A stretch of DNA of 64,000 nt from assembly GCF_037975245.1 (NCBI RefSeq), contig NC_092565.1, positions 23,617,999 through 23,681,998 on the forward strand, in the 5' to 3' direction. Positions 23,522-36,300 of the stretch are shown piece after piece. Both the position numbers and the translations under genes were made by a program. The DNA is from Apostichopus japonicus. Taxonomy: Eukaryota; Echinodermata; Holothuroidea; Aspidochirotida; Stichopodidae. Numbering within the stretch: position 1 is the stretch's first letter; each line of letters starts with the position of its first letter. The notes under the pieces were generated by a model. It saw only the letters and a program-made list of their open reading frames with translations. It did not search any database and had not been told where the DNA came from.

Positions 23522-23740
23522 CTCGGTGGATAATGTGGATCTCTGTATCTCTATATAAGCCCTTTTTGCAAAACAAATATTTTCAAAAGGGGAAGGGACA
23601 TCCCCCTCCCCTTATCCCCCTACCTCAGGGCCGCGATCCACCGCTATGTGCCTGGAAATGGGGACAGAAATTTGACTTTGCCGCCCCCCCACACACCAAA
23701 AGGCTGGCTATGCCCCTGCTCGGTGGATAATGTGGATCTG
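23522..23740. mobile_element. possible hAT-like fragment between 21-bp direct repeats
   Basis: CTCGGTGGATAATGTGGATC occurs at about 23522 and again at about 23720. The intervening ~177 bp ends in GGCTATGCCCCTG, whose complement CAGGGGCATAGCC is a hAT-like terminus, and contains C-rich/G-rich blocks. No matching left terminus was found, so a local duplication is an alternative. The 102-codon + frame over it is not credible as a gene. Confidence 0.35.
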
Positions 23741-25799
23741 TTTCATGTCTGATCAAAGTATGAGAGGAACCTTAAAGGTGTGGCAGACCATTTGTTTGGC
23801 GAAATGTTAATGTTCTTAGCACTTTATCAACTCATCATGGAAAAACCCTGTCAGGTTAATATTTCCATGGTCAACCATCTAAGCTATCTATAGTCACAGT
23901 TCATCCACTGAGCTTGGTCTTCATGCAGAATTGTGTTTGTGTATCATGGTAGGAAATGTCCTAATGTACATTCCAAACATAACTTAACTAGCATAGCTCA
24001 AGACCATTGGGCAACAGATTGGAAGATTCTCCTTCTCTTGAACCCTCTCTGTTTATTTTTGGGCACCATTTAATTGCATTTATTAGAGGTCAGCCAAAGT
24101 ACCATCTTGTGACACTTTTGGATGGTGACCAGTAGAATATGACCAGTGAGTGCGACAAGGTCTTACGAACGGTCATCTTCCAGAGTTCAGTTTGATCCGT
24201 GTTTGATCCGTGAATCTAAATAACAAATCTAACATGTGTTTAGAAACCACTTTGTTGCTGGCAATTAGTGAGTTAATTACTATAACCATTTAATTCTGTA
24301 CAGAAAACTTTGTGTGTCAAAAAAATGAATAAAGGATATTGTTTTATTGTCTATACTAATTGAATCATTTACACACAGAGGAAAACAGAAACTTTACAAC
24401 AACACAAAAAGGTGCATTTAGATGAAGATGATTGGCAGCTTGGCAAACATTCCAAATGTATCAAGAGTCGTAAGTTGCAAGAGGTAATCAATGCGATATA
24501 ATAGTCTTAAAGTATGGCTTTTGAAGAGCATGTGCCCAGATAACAGACCACCCCCTACTGTGATCCACTTACTGAAGTAAACTTGAAGGTTTAGCCAGTC
24601 AACAAAGGTAACATTCAATGAAACCTGGAATTATGGACAGCAGTCTGTATAAAGAGGGGGTTTTCAGTTAACAGAACTCGTGGAGCTTATCTCTCTTCGA
24701 TATAAGTCTTACATTGATCTGCCACTGAAATGTCCCTTTAATGGTGTAGTATATAATTCACCAATAATATTGTGTAGCAAATACCACACAGAATTTTCAA
24801 TTTCATGTAGGTTCTAGTAACATGTATTGTAATATTCAGAAATATTTTTAGAATATTGTGAAGCTTCAAACTGCCTAGTAACTGCCAGATACTGAATCTA
24901 GTAGAATAAGTAAAAAGTATTTTACCATACAGATGAATAGATATTGTGCATTTTAAAATTGCTACAATCTACAACATTTCCGACATTGAATTTAAAAAAA
25001 TGGGTCATAATTTGTTAATTCGAGTATAGTTTTAGTTAGATTGAGAGGTATTGTGGTATGTGTGACTATCGGGTAGATTAGGTCCTCTTGCTAATAATTA
25101 GCTGTTTTTTGTTGAAATAGCTAGGAATGTGGGAAGTTTGATTCATTGCAGTTGCATTGTTTCAACAACAAAAATAATAATTCAAGTGTAGTGCTTGAAA
25201 GGATTTTATTACCTTATTTAGTGCTTGACACGTCAATCTTACTGGCCAGAACTAAAACAGATGAATACTTCCAAAGCGTTTTCTTGATTAAATTTAATTT
25301 GAAATAAAAACCTTGATCAGCTAAACCTTTGGTGCATATCATTGAACAATGGAATGGATGAATTGTAGGAATTTCATGAGCAGCCTTCTTTCAGTTCGGG
25401 TTCACACACATTGCATACTTGAGGATTTATGGCATACCAGAGTGATGTAGTAATCCTCACTGCCACGGTTTCACCCTATAGCTGCTACATTACAATCTAG
25501 GTATTAGGTTTAAATAGTGATGCCAGTAGAGGGAGATATTAACCTTTATTATTTGTTTTTGGGAATCTTGTAATAATAATGTTAACCTGGGAGATGATGC
25601 TAGAGTATCTGCCTTCCTTTGGAAGAGTATTACTTAAAAAGTGATGTACATAACAAAAGGTTGTAAAAGAGAGGATGTAGGGTAAGGGTGGGTGGGTGGG
25701 TGGGTGGGGGGGGGTATGGTTTGCAGTTGGTAGATCATTGCTTCACCAGTATTTTCCTCACATATCTAAAGCTATAGCTTAGTAAGTCAAGTAAGTCAA
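23741..25799. other. no gene recognised
   Basis: CpG-poor unique sequence. GGGT-type low complexity lies at 25688-25713. Confidence 0.4.
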
Positions 25800-26158
25800 A
25801 GCTTAGTAAGTCAAAGAAAGTCATTCGTCATATAACTCATTCTGAATATCGTGAACACAACAGCTCACTTTTCAAATTGCTCAACTTATTAAAATTTAGC
25901 GATATTGTGAGGCTGAATGAGGCCACATTCTTTTACAAGGCTTGGAATGGCTTACTTCCTGCAGCCTTTCATGACTTCTTTACCTTCCATAGTCACCGCA
26001 CTAGAATTGCCAGTCAAGCACACCACAACTTATGTAATACAACATTCGGTACGTTAAGTTTAAAGAATCGTGCTATGAGGACATTGAACTCTCTAAATGC
26101 TACTATAAAATCTAAACCATCTAAAGTAGCATTTGGAAAAACGCTAAAAAAGAAGTAA
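25800..26158 (+). pseudogene. 3' remnant of a CR1/Jockey-type LINE reverse transcriptase
   Basis: The frame from about 25815 to the TAA at 26156 reads VIRHITHSEYREHNSSLF, KFSDIVRLNEATFFYKAWNG, SQAHHNLCNTTFGTLSLKNR and NSLNATIKSKPSKVAFGKTL before a lysine-rich end. This is the conserved C-terminal tail of CR1/L2/Jockey-like non-LTR retrotransposon ORF2 proteins. Only about 115 codons survive, a typical 5' truncation; the catalytic part of the reverse transcriptase is absent. Confidence 0.8.
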
Positions 26159-26379
26159 TTTTTCAGTATTGATACATCGTTTATATTGTATGTTATTAAT
26201 TATTCCTCATTAAGACATTAATTATATTTACATTTATGTACATATGTATTTTTTTTCTTTCTTTCTTGGGAGTTCTTTACCTTGTTAAGCCTGAATTGGC
26301 TTTTTAGAGGACTTCCCTCCACATGTATATATTTATTATCTGTGGAAAATCAAATAAATAAATCAAATCAAATCAAATA
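26159..26379 (+). mobile_element. LINE 3' UTR and ATCAA-type tail
   Basis: The 3' UTR of the LINE remnant includes TGAATTGGCTTTTTAGAGG and ends in a short tandem AAATC/AATA tail (26350-26379). Short-repeat tails rather than poly-A are usual for this clade and mark the insertion's 3' end. Confidence 0.7.
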
Positions 26380-26928
26380 TTACAACCCTACAAAGTCACC
26401 TTCACCTCCCTTCACTGTACCATACATGTTATAAGGAATCTTAGGTTTTTCAACCACAGTACTAGTCCCACATTACCACATGTTGAATCTATGTATGCCG
26501 TCTCTATGCAAATGTGTTTTTCATGCATGTTTATAGACAGGAAACATTTATTTATCAAGCACAATATCGAATGTATGTGTATCTTACTGCATTCTCAGAG
26601 TTACATGCAAGGGGTGGTGGAGGGAGGCATCGGTGATCATTTGTTAGTCCAACAAACTTTTGTAGATATCAACTTTCTAACAAGGTTTCTAAAAGTAAAT
26701 GGTTAAACCATAAGAACAGGTTGAGGAGAAGTTTCTCTGTGTGTTGAGCATGTGGCAGTTTATGCTTGAAAATTACAATTGTGTACTCAGAGGTACATAG
26801 GAGGAGGTTACTTCTGATTGGCTGGGGAATCATACACCAGGATGTATCAAATTAGGCTTTTCTTAAACAATAATTAAAAGAAAATTTAAATAAAAAGAAA
26901 TGGACTTTGAAGTGTTGTAACTTTGCAG

Positions 26929-27060
26929 ATTTCTTCATTTGATTCAGAGGTATCTAACAAATGTGGTAAAGAGGCAGCAGAATCTGGCAAAGTTACAACC
27001 ACAGATAAAACACAACTTTTGAGACATTATGTTTTAAGTGTACGCAAACCTGGTTTTTGA
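26929..27060 (+). CDS. candidate terminal coding exon
   Basis: After the acceptor TAACTTTGCAG the frame is open for 43 codons to a TGA, reading ISSFDSEVSNKCGKEAAESG and KVTTTDKTQLLRHYVLSVRK. The charged composition is protein-like. However, its ends are part of an inverted repeat (GTTGTAACTTTGCAGATT at about 26915 and AATCTGGCAAAGTTACAAC at about 26981), so it may instead be part of a small foldback repeat. Confidence 0.3.
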   Translation: MSSFDSEVSNKCGKEAAESGKVTTTDKTQLLRHYVLSVRKPGF

Positions 27061-27064
27061 TAAT

Positions 27065-27545
27065 ATACTAGTTTTGTTTATATCAAACAAGAATTAAATT
27101 AATCATCTGGCAACAATTATTAGACATGTTTCTTACAGTACATCACATTTGTAACTACTGTGCCCATCTAGTAGTCATTCATTGAATTGAAGCCATGTTT
27201 TTAAAAAGTGTAGAAGTCTCTATATTCACATGTACCAGGTTCTAGTTTTGTATTAATCATATAGCAACAATCATTATATTCTTTTGATTATTTGATCTCT
27301 TATGGACTTTTAAGCCACATTTTAAACATACAAATCTTAGTATTAACAACTAGTTTTATATTAATCATATAGCCACATCATTATATTTTCATTACTATCG
27401 GCCTACTGATGGAATTTTAAGCCACTTTTCAAAACATACAAATCTTACTATTAAAATTACTAGTTTTAAGTTAATCATCTGGCACCAATTATTATATTTA
27501 TTAACACATATACTTTACAATGTGAACCACTATGCCCAATGATCT
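27065..27545. repeat. degenerate ~110-bp tandem repeat, about four copies
   Basis: CTAGTTTT...TTAATCAT recurs near 27069, 27242, 27349 and 27464, each followed by ATTATATT and TTTTAAGCCAC or remnants of them. Confidence 0.6.
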
Positions 27546-30500
27546 ACTGATTGGATGGACCTCAGGTCACTTGAGGAGACTAGAGATCAGGTCTGCTGGA
27601 TATTACCTCATCCAGCTCTACTTCCGTTGTATTGTCTGATGGTGACTCAAAACCCCTTGTCTGTTTCAGTAACTGTCCAGGTTATACACGGTCAGCAACC
27701 CCTGCTGATTGTAGCTTTCAAAGATCTCTTTCTTCTACCCTGCTTCTTGACGTCATACTTGATCAAGCCCTTCTCCACGTTACACAAAGCCCACCCAAAT
27801 TGTCACTTGCTAACACAATACAGCTCCTTTATTCCATCATTCAGTTGTCTTGAAATCTTATTCTTTCATACACACTTCTTTCTCTTTCTCTCTTATGTTT
27901 CTTTTTCTTCTTTTCCTTCTTCGGTAAATTGACAAAGTTGTCTGGTTGGCCTGATCTCAATAACACCTCACCTTGTGATCTTTATTCTTCTTTCTTGCAC
28001 AATATCTCATCCAAGTTGTGTAAATCTTACAAAAGTTTCAACAAGCTCTTTTTGTTCTTTTCTGTTAACACCAAGTCTATTGAAAAGTGAAAGTCATCCA
28101 ACTAAAGAAAAAAAGAAAAGTGAAGCAATATGAATTCTTATTCTCAATTATTTCATACAGAATGGTGCTAGATAATTGGTTGCATTACTGTTACATTACT
28201 GTACAATGTTGTATCTCCTGCCACATGGCTGTTAAATGTCTCCATGTTTTATTATACTGCTGAAAATGTTCATAGAATGTGTGACTGAAAATCATGTCAG
28301 TTTGAATGTAACATCAGATTTTAACATTGAGCTCCTGTCATAGGTAATGTTGTCAACTTTGACAAGCTATTATATCTTGTGATATCACACCATACCAGTT
28401 TTCTTAATTTTTTCTTTACAACAGAGACCCTGGCATAGGTGTGAGATATGGAGGGGGTGGGGGGAGGGTAGGGAGGAGGGAGGAGGGAGGGCAGTAGTCA
28501 GGCCACTTTCAGTTATGTTGAAGTTGCCACCTTTCACAGTGCCAGTATAAGCATGAAAATCTTTGCTGTTAAAATTTTGGGGGTATTCTCCTTCCTCCTG
28601 CTCTGGTGGGGTGGGCCTTATCAGGTGATTCTTGCCGATTCAGTCTCTACTTTAATCTTGCACTCGCAAAAGGAGATCTAAGTTGCGCATATTGCTTGCA
28701 GGAGATCGAAAGTAATTTTCCATGGTGGTGATTATTAGTATTGTTATAATTAAGAACCATGCATTTTGATGTAATGAAATCTCAAGAATGAAAAATATGG
28801 GATAGGACCCAGCTTGTGTTTGTACTTCATCCTAGACGCTGCAAAAAGGAAACAGGGAGGAGACGACTAAACCCTTACCTCAATTTATTACCTCAATAAT
28901 CAGGAAAATTAATTTCAGTAAATAGCAAACGTTGATTGTCTACCATATCTAGGGAATGAGAGTGAAGAAGGTCACAACAGGAGAGGTTTGACTTATTGTA
29001 ACACTGTTTAAAACTCAACAAAAAGGTATTTCAACAGCAGAGAATGTTTTCTCAATTCTCTTCCCTAATCCCTACTGCTTGGGAGAGGGGGTGGGGTGGG
29101 GTTGGATTTGAAGGCGAGGCCAAAGGTTGCAAGAGGTCAGAAGTGGAATGGGTTGTGCCAAATAGTGACAATGCACTAAGTTTAATAATAACATAGGATT
29201 CAACCAAACATTGAAATGTTAAGAAAAGTACACTTGATTGAAGGAGTATTTCACACAGTGCAAAGCTAAGGGGGAGGGGGAGCATAAGGGGCATGACGGG
29301 AAATTCCCCCAGATTTTCCCCTTGCCCCCCCCCTTCCAAGATTGCCTAGGCTGGTGCATTTCACACCATTTGGGGTTGTGCTAGACATGAAGGAGTGTAG
29401 CGAACTGAAGAAGAACTTTCTGCAATCAAAGTGATGAAATATTATCCTCTAATACCAAACAGCAGTCTTGCAGCTGTTTAAATGTGTTTCATCAATTTCA
29501 TGCTTGAGACTAGTAGGAAAACTTGACCACAGGGCAACCAAATATTCTCTCCATTTTTGGAGTAACATTACATACCACAAGCCCCAAATGTGAAATTAAA
29601 ATTCTAGTCTAAAGCTCCCCTCCTGGGGTCCTCCCCCATAGTCTACTGAATGATTTCCATGGGGAAAGTATTTACAGAAATTCTCACAGTTTATTGAAGT
29701 TTTCTTGAAAAACCCCAAATAAAATTAAATGTTTCAATGAAGCCAAACAGACCCTGTTGTTACCCCTGCATTTACATGCTTTATAGGTAACTGGGTCACA
29801 ACAGCTGAGCGATAATGAATAAAACCTCCTTTTATCCACTTTAAACAATTGAACAACCAACAGAGTTTAAAATGATATATGTATAATTTATCTGCACAAA
29901 CACATGATTTTTGTAGTAGATAAGTCTTTTTAACAATTCTTTTTTTTTTCTCCTTCAAAAATCATTACATAGCATTTTAGTGTTTTAATTTTCCCACTAA
30001 AGATATATTAACTAGCCTTGGAAAACAGACAGACAGCATGTTGTCATCCAGCATAAGATAAGCCAAATTGTGCAAAGACATGGTTATCGAAGAAATCTAT
30101 TTAAGACCCAACCCATTCTTCAACTCAATCATCTCATTCATCTGGTGAGAACATTCTGGTTGCTTTTTTTAATCAAATCCCAAATCATGCATTGCCAGAA
30201 AATGGGTGCCTTCAATTGCCATATATATTTTATAATGACACGGCATTTTTGGGGGGGGGGGGGAGGGAGGGGCTTCCTGTCTCTTTTAAGGCTTAAGATT
30301 TTAATCTTTTTCTTTCTTTTTCTTTCTAGATGGATTTAAAGGCAGTTATGCATCCTTGGGATCTTCCTTTGTGTTTTTTTTTTTAACAATATGCTATTGT
30401 TTGCCACCTTCACTTTTACAAATAATACAAGTCCTTTGTAAATCTTCAAATCTTTCTCTTCAATACTTGAATTCTACCAATGGATTCTATTGTTATCCAA

Positions 30501-31508
30501 TCACTCCTAACCGGTTTTTTTTCCCCCTTTGTGTAACATAAAAAGTTCTAAAGTAATCAAATTCAATCTGTCTACTAGAATAATCTAAAACTCCACGATT
30601 TAAGGGAGACAATTCCTAGTCCTCCTCAAGTTCTTCCGGTTTATACAATCGTTGAGAGTTCATCTGACTGAAGCCACCCAGGTAGCAACAGATTGTCAAT
30701 CTTTTCTTCCTTTGGTTGACTTTTAGAAACCACAGACGAGAAAAGAAAAGACAGAAAGTTTTGAACCTTTTACTTACAGTTAAACTAGTTCTCGAAAGTA
30801 TGTTGCAATGTTTCAAATTTACCCCCTACCTATGTAGTTAATTCCGATAGGTATATTAGGTGGTTGCCCTTACATTTGAAATACATGAGATTGAGAGGTG
30901 GAGAGAGATGATAAAAATTATAGTATTAAAATCTTTGGAAGCTACAGCTTTTTTATTTATTTATTTATTTTTACAACCAGACAAGTCTGTGGTAATATTG
31001 CCCCTGTATTTCATAATAGTCTGGTCCTTATCAGAATTATGAGAAAAATGCTAAATACAAAACAGTAGCACGCTGAAGCAGAAGAAGCAAAGATGAAGAA
31101 AAAGAAGAAACAATGGTTTGGATTAGGAAGATTAAGCGTGTATCGGATTAACACAGTTAAAGAAGAGATAAATACAAACATGACCTTAAATAAATTAATG
31201 TTTTATCTTTATTCATTACTTCTTTTGTTTTCTCTGATTAATGTTTCCTTTGTAAAGGTTGCTGTTAATATTTAGAGGATTTGTCAAGAGCACCTATTCC
31301 GCCTCATACTGGCTAAAGTTTTTCGTCAGAAACGATGATGTCTACCTTCACCAATCATGAAACTGAAGGTATCTCCTCTAGCTACTGGAGGTCGCACTAC
31401 CCCATCCACAAACATCACTCAAAATGGTGGCAACAGTGGCACTATTCCTATCAAGATTCTTCATGCATTGCAGAATTAAATGCTAATTAAGGCATGTCAA
31501 TTTACACA
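27546..31508. other. no supported gene; several weak open frames
   Basis: A 125-codon + frame at 27555-27932 is leucine/serine-rich and CT-biased at its end, so it is probably not a gene. A very strong acceptor (CTTTTTCTTTCTAG) at 30330 is followed by GFKGSYASLGSSF in one frame. At 31335-31487 two + frames stay open (MMSTFTNHETEG; ATGGRTTPSTNITQNGG) in front of a tandem repeat. None can be placed in a gene. G-rich low complexity lies at 28451-28490 and 30251-30272. Confidence 0.25.
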
Positions 31509-31510
31509 GA

Positions 31511-31673
31511 ATGGAACACCCTTTAGTCTTACTTAGAGGGTAATGGAACACCCTTTAGTCTTATTTAGAGGGTAATGGAACACCATTTAGTCTTACTGAG
31601 AGGGTAATGGAACACCCTTGAGTTTTACTGAGAGGGTTAATGGAACACCCTTTAGTTTTCTTGAGAGGGTAAT
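31511..31673. repeat. 32-bp minisatellite, five copies
   Basis: ATGGAACACCCTTTAGT units start at 31511, 31543, 31575, 31607 and 31640, separated by AGAGGGTA. Confidence 0.95.
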
Positions 31674-32152
31674 GTGGTTATTAAACAGCCATTTAAATTC
31701 TCCGGTCATGAGTGGTTCATAGACGGCCGTGTGATCCAATGTCTGATAATGTTGTCCCACAAATTTAATGTATAATATCTTAAGTAATTGATTACATTTT
31801 GTGGTACCTTATCTTTCCCTTAATATTCTAGATGGATGGTGGGAGTCAAGGGCGGCGGAAGCACTTTTAATCTGGGGGGGCAGCAATGTCGAAGGGCACT
31901 TTGCAGAAATTCGATTGGACTGATGCAGCCTGATATTTAGTACCCTTTATAACTATTATTGTATTATCTTATTTGCGTATACACATCACTCCATCAACGC
32001 CCCCCCCCCTTCCAAGGAAAAAATAAATGGCTTCTGCTTATTATAAAATGTAATATAGCAATGCATTTTTGGAAATGCTTTAGGATTTTTTTGGCAAATT
32101 GAATATGCATAATGGCACTCAACAGATTGTTAGAAGCCTTGTGGTAGTAAAT

Positions 32153-32500
32153 ATAGGTGTAGGAGGCGGTGGGGCTGGGGGCTGCAGCCCCCCCCCAACC
32201 AAAAATTGTTGTGAAAATTCGTGAAATATGCTGAGAATTTTCGGGCACCTACTGAAAGGAAAATTATTTGCTATGTGCTTTTCAATGAATAAACTGATAT
32301 TATTATGATCATTATTATTGTAACGACTTTCCCAATAATTATAACCAATATGGAAGGGTAATAACACGGCAAAATGATTGCGATGTAATATCCGACGCAT
32401 GCCTATATGATATGCACTTTAACGTGTTGAACGCGCGCGGAGCGCGCGAAAAATTTTGCTAATATTTTTTCGGGCAAGTCGTTACAGCCCCCTCAAACCA
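32153..32500 (-). mobile_element. inverted partial copy of the 11.38 kb hAT family
   Basis: It shares with 11382-12417, on the opposite strand, the ATAGGTGTAGGAGGCGG terminus, GGCTGCAGCCCCCC, AATTTTCGGGCACCTACTG, the GCGCGCGGAGCGCGCG hairpin and GGGCAAGTCGTTACAGCC. The second terminus is missing, so this copy is truncated or rearranged within the larger hAT-type element. Confidence 0.75.
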
Positions 32501-32581
32501 AATTTTTTTGCTTTGTAAACTCTTTTTTATTTAGAAAGTTTTATGTAGAAAAAGGGCACATTTTTCACCTGAGGAAAAGTG

Positions 32582-32606
32582 GGGGGGGGGGCACGTGCCC
32601 CCCCCC
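32582..32606. repeat. G-run/CACGTG/C-run palindrome
   Basis: Runs of G and C flank a central CACGTG, making an almost perfect GC palindrome next to the right terminus of the composite hAT element. Confidence 0.85.
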
Positions 32607-32630
32607 GGTTCAGCCGCCCTTGGTGGAAGT

Positions 32631-33360
32631 GCAGGGAGGGGATGGGAATGGATTGGAGAAGGGCCCTGAAGGGGAGGGGAGGGGATAGGAAGGGCAGGGC
32701 AGGGAAGGGGATGAGGCTGGAGTGGAGGGAGACAAGGCAACAAAGCTAAATGTACATATTGTGGTTTATTCAATTGTAGAAGACTTGCTGTGTACTTTTT
32801 TTCAATGCAAAATAATGTAAAATTTATCTTACCTGGTAGGTGAAATCTCAAGTCTATGTTTAAGGAACTTCCATTAACTTTGGTTTGCTACTACCTCTAT
32901 TCCCTTAGCATATTGATTTTTCGTTTACTTGTATTTCCTTGTATCAATTAACCTCCATTTATGCAACTTGACACATTGAGGATGTAGCTAGCATGGCACC
33001 CAGTGGAGGGTTGAATGGGGGGGAGGTAGGGAGTTTAGGGAGAGGTCCTTGTGTTCTTTTGATAAACATGGTTCAAGTTTTAAAATATTCCCTTATGGAA
33101 TCAATTTTCTCTCTTTCTTCCAAATCCATTATCTTCTTCATACTTACTTTTGTTTCTTAACATTTGTACAACTATCATTTTAATAAGGAGTATGTAAGAA
33201 CGGAAAGTTACATTACTTATGCATTTCTCTTAAATGAAATATGTAATCAATTCTGCTTTTTGAGATGTTCTGACAACAAATTTCAAACATTCTGCAAATG
33301 TACTGGAAAATATATAATATGAAATGGTTCACAGTTTGGGTGGAAAGAGCAAAACAATTT
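32631..33360. other. no gene recognised
   Basis: G-rich low complexity lies at 32633-32730. The remainder is CpG-poor and unassigned. Confidence 0.4.
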
Positions 33361-36300
33361 AGATTAAAAGAATGTAACCAATTGCAACGAGTCTGTATTC
33401 GTTAAAGGCAGACACTAACATGCGTTGGACGTGATACAACAGAGAAACAGCGGCCCAGGTTGGCCCAGATTGGCTTCGGTCAGCTTGCGAGTCTATAAGC
33501 CTCCATGGCTTCTTTCGCGAGTTCCTGCTTGCGGGAAGATCACATATACATACATACATACATACAGGTGGTTAAAAAGAAAGATTCAAAAGATTTTAGT
33601 GAGCGAGGGCATGAAGTGAGGGCGCTATGTATAATCAGTTGAGACAAATTGGTAACTTGACCAATGACGAAAAACGCTTTAGAGGCGATCCTGCACAATT
33701 TTGGGTTTGGTTTCACCAAATCCCAAAAATTTAACCAAAAAGTATGCATTTATTACTCATAATCGGTAAGAGAGCCCACAATGTAGTTGCATCATACGTA
33801 ATTACGTAGTTAATGATCCACTTATGAATAATTAATTATCTGCACGAGTCTTGCAGTTCTGAAGAGGGAAGCTTTAAGATTTCTTAAGTTAATGCTTCAT
33901 CCATGGACGGATGAAGCATTAATCGGACGCATGTATTTGAGAAAAAAGTGCATTATGATCGTGTGATAGTTTACTACACAATAGTATCAAAAACGATTCT
34001 AGAGCACCGAGCATCGGTTTGAAGTTCGTGTTTTTTAATGGAATGAAAACTGATGGGGCTCTAATGCCGAGGCATGCTGCAGAATATGTTGCAGCACTCT
34101 GATGAATAACATGCAATATGTATATTGAGCTGGGACATAACGGACAAATGCGTAGGATATGTCGCTGCCGTTTATAGCTGTGTGGGGATTTCCCCTTCGC
34201 GATGAGCTTGTCGATCGCTGCTATGCGGATTTCAATTCTTGTGCGACCTACGTTTCCTCATTTCAGTTCTTAAATTAATGGCAGGAGAGGGAAAGCCATT
34301 ACCGGAGAGGAATGCAGGTTATTTTTGTTGGACGATCGTGGTAGGGCTAAATTCGGACAGACAACATTACTGTAAAGGGACTTTGTAAATTCTACGTTAG
34401 TGTCAATCGTTAGTCCCATGTATATAGGCCTGCGTCATTTTGATTGCTCAAGGGACATTACCCAATAGCTCAAATATGTGTCAAAGCAAACGAGGAATCT
34501 CACTGTGAATATCCAGATGACATTTAATGACAAGTTTAATTATTTCTTAATTAGACCTGGGAGATGAACATTATGTCTTGTTTTAAGCTCTCTGCATGAT
34601 AAAACACAAACTGTGTAGTGAATAGACTATATAAACACCGTATGTATAGTCAAGAGCGTACAAACATAAGTAGATCTCCTTCCCCGCCCTTCCCATTTCA
34701 TCCTCTCCACCCTCTCCACACCAGCAAATATATATCAGAATAACTTTTATAGTGATATTAATTAAAGTCGGTTGAGGCGTTCCATGCGCCTATTTTCCCC
34801 TTCCCCAACCCATACGGTCCTCACCTCACCTACCCCCATACATTTATTTGCCAAGTTTGTTTTATTTGAACCAGCACATCTGTATCTGAAATACGCTAAT
34901 TAGATACCGTATGCATTGCTTCGTGACATGGTGAATTCTAAAATCTCATTTTTTTTAATACATATTTTGTTGTATTTTTGACTGATTCACAGGTCGTCCG
35001 CTCTACAATGGATTAAATATTTATTGACCATGCTTGGTTGACAGCTGCAGTCCTAATCAACTGTAAGGAATACGTTATTTCCTACTGCACTAACTTTTGA
35101 TTAAAATCTATGGTTTCTAATGACTTTCCTGTTTCTTTCTTTATTATTGTATCTTTCCTCCCTCGTATACGGTGTGGTCAATGTTTCAGTTAGATATCCA
35201 TTAGCACTAGTGTCAAATTGGCGTATTAGTTTCGATCTCCGGAATGCTTCGATTAGTAATTTGAAGTCGCCCACGCGCTTGTTGTAATATCATTTATTCA
35301 CGTTGTCTTTTGACTTATTAAGCTGTTGGAATGCATTTAACTATTAACATATTTTAGCGGTTACGTCTATATAGACCCCCGTACATGCAAGCATGCATGC
35401 AGTAGTCACTTTATATCGGCCCAAACAAGTCCGTGTGCATTTTTCTGATTTTATTGTAGTGATGTCATTGCTGACCTAATTAATCGCAGATTTTTAAACG
35501 GTTTCTCTCATATTTATCAGATCATCAGATTTACTTTCACAGTCCTCGAGTGGTTAGATTTTACGCTAAATATTTCTCAGAATAGTTTTTTTCTTGTCCT
35601 GCTTACGTTTGCCACGCTCCGTTTAACTCAATAAAAGTCTCAAGCCCACTCTACACAGGCAAGAGTTTTGGAAATACTTGTAATCAAAAACAAAAACCCG
35701 ATATCTTTTCCCCCCAAGGGATTTTTAAATGGCATCGTTTAAAATGATTGAGAAACAAGAGAATTTCACGATATTTCTTGTGATGTTTTTTTATTTTATG
35801 ATTTTAATTGACTGTGCAAATGGAATTTAAAGTTAAAAATGTGGTATGGAAATGCCAGTAAATAACATACACACGCAACTAGAGCTATAAGTGCCCCACA
35901 CTATGGCCATAATTGCGTTATATGCTTGTGGCTAACAACATACCTGAATGAATTACTAATTCAAGTCGTTTTCCTCCTTTGGGAGGCCGTATATTCCTCT
36001 ATTGTAGTCTGTATAACCAGTGTCGTAAAATCGGCTCAATCAGCTTTGTTTATATCCCTACATTTCTACGACCGACCATCGCTTACGCTGACAATTTGTC
36101 CGCTGTTCTTTAGCGCATCACACCTGCCATTGTAAACCGGTCGCAACGCAAGCGGCAGCATGCAGAGAAGACGGATGCATACTTTATTAGAGGACGATTC
36201 GCATGGTTCCGCGAATTATGTTGCACGAAATTATCTATAAACAATAAATACCTTCTCTTTTTTGATGGGGGTGGTGAGTTGTGGAGGGGTGACGTGTTGG

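Larger units (their letters stand above)
31847..32622. mobile_element. composite hAT-type element, near 8-bp TSD
   Basis: The left terminus CAAGGGCGGCGGAA pairs with the right terminus, whose complement reads CAAGGGCGGCTGAA. The flanks GTGGGAGT (31839-31846) and GTGGAAGT (32623-32630) match at seven of eight bases, as expected of hAT. No transposase ORF is present. The interior includes an inverted segment related to the 11.38 kb element and an extreme G/C palindrome near the right end. Confidence 0.7.

Noticed and set aside
27555-27932. 125-codon + frame
   Set aside because: Ends in CT-rich low complexity and shows no domain; a - strand frame (KYDVKKQGRRKRSL) is equally open, so neither is supported.
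32531-32851. 106-codon Pro/His-rich - strand frame
   Set aside because: Comes from G-rich low complexity and a transposon end.
33889-33922. transcription terminator
   Set aside because: Perfect hairpin but no T-run and no adjacent gene; bacterial-type logic does not apply.
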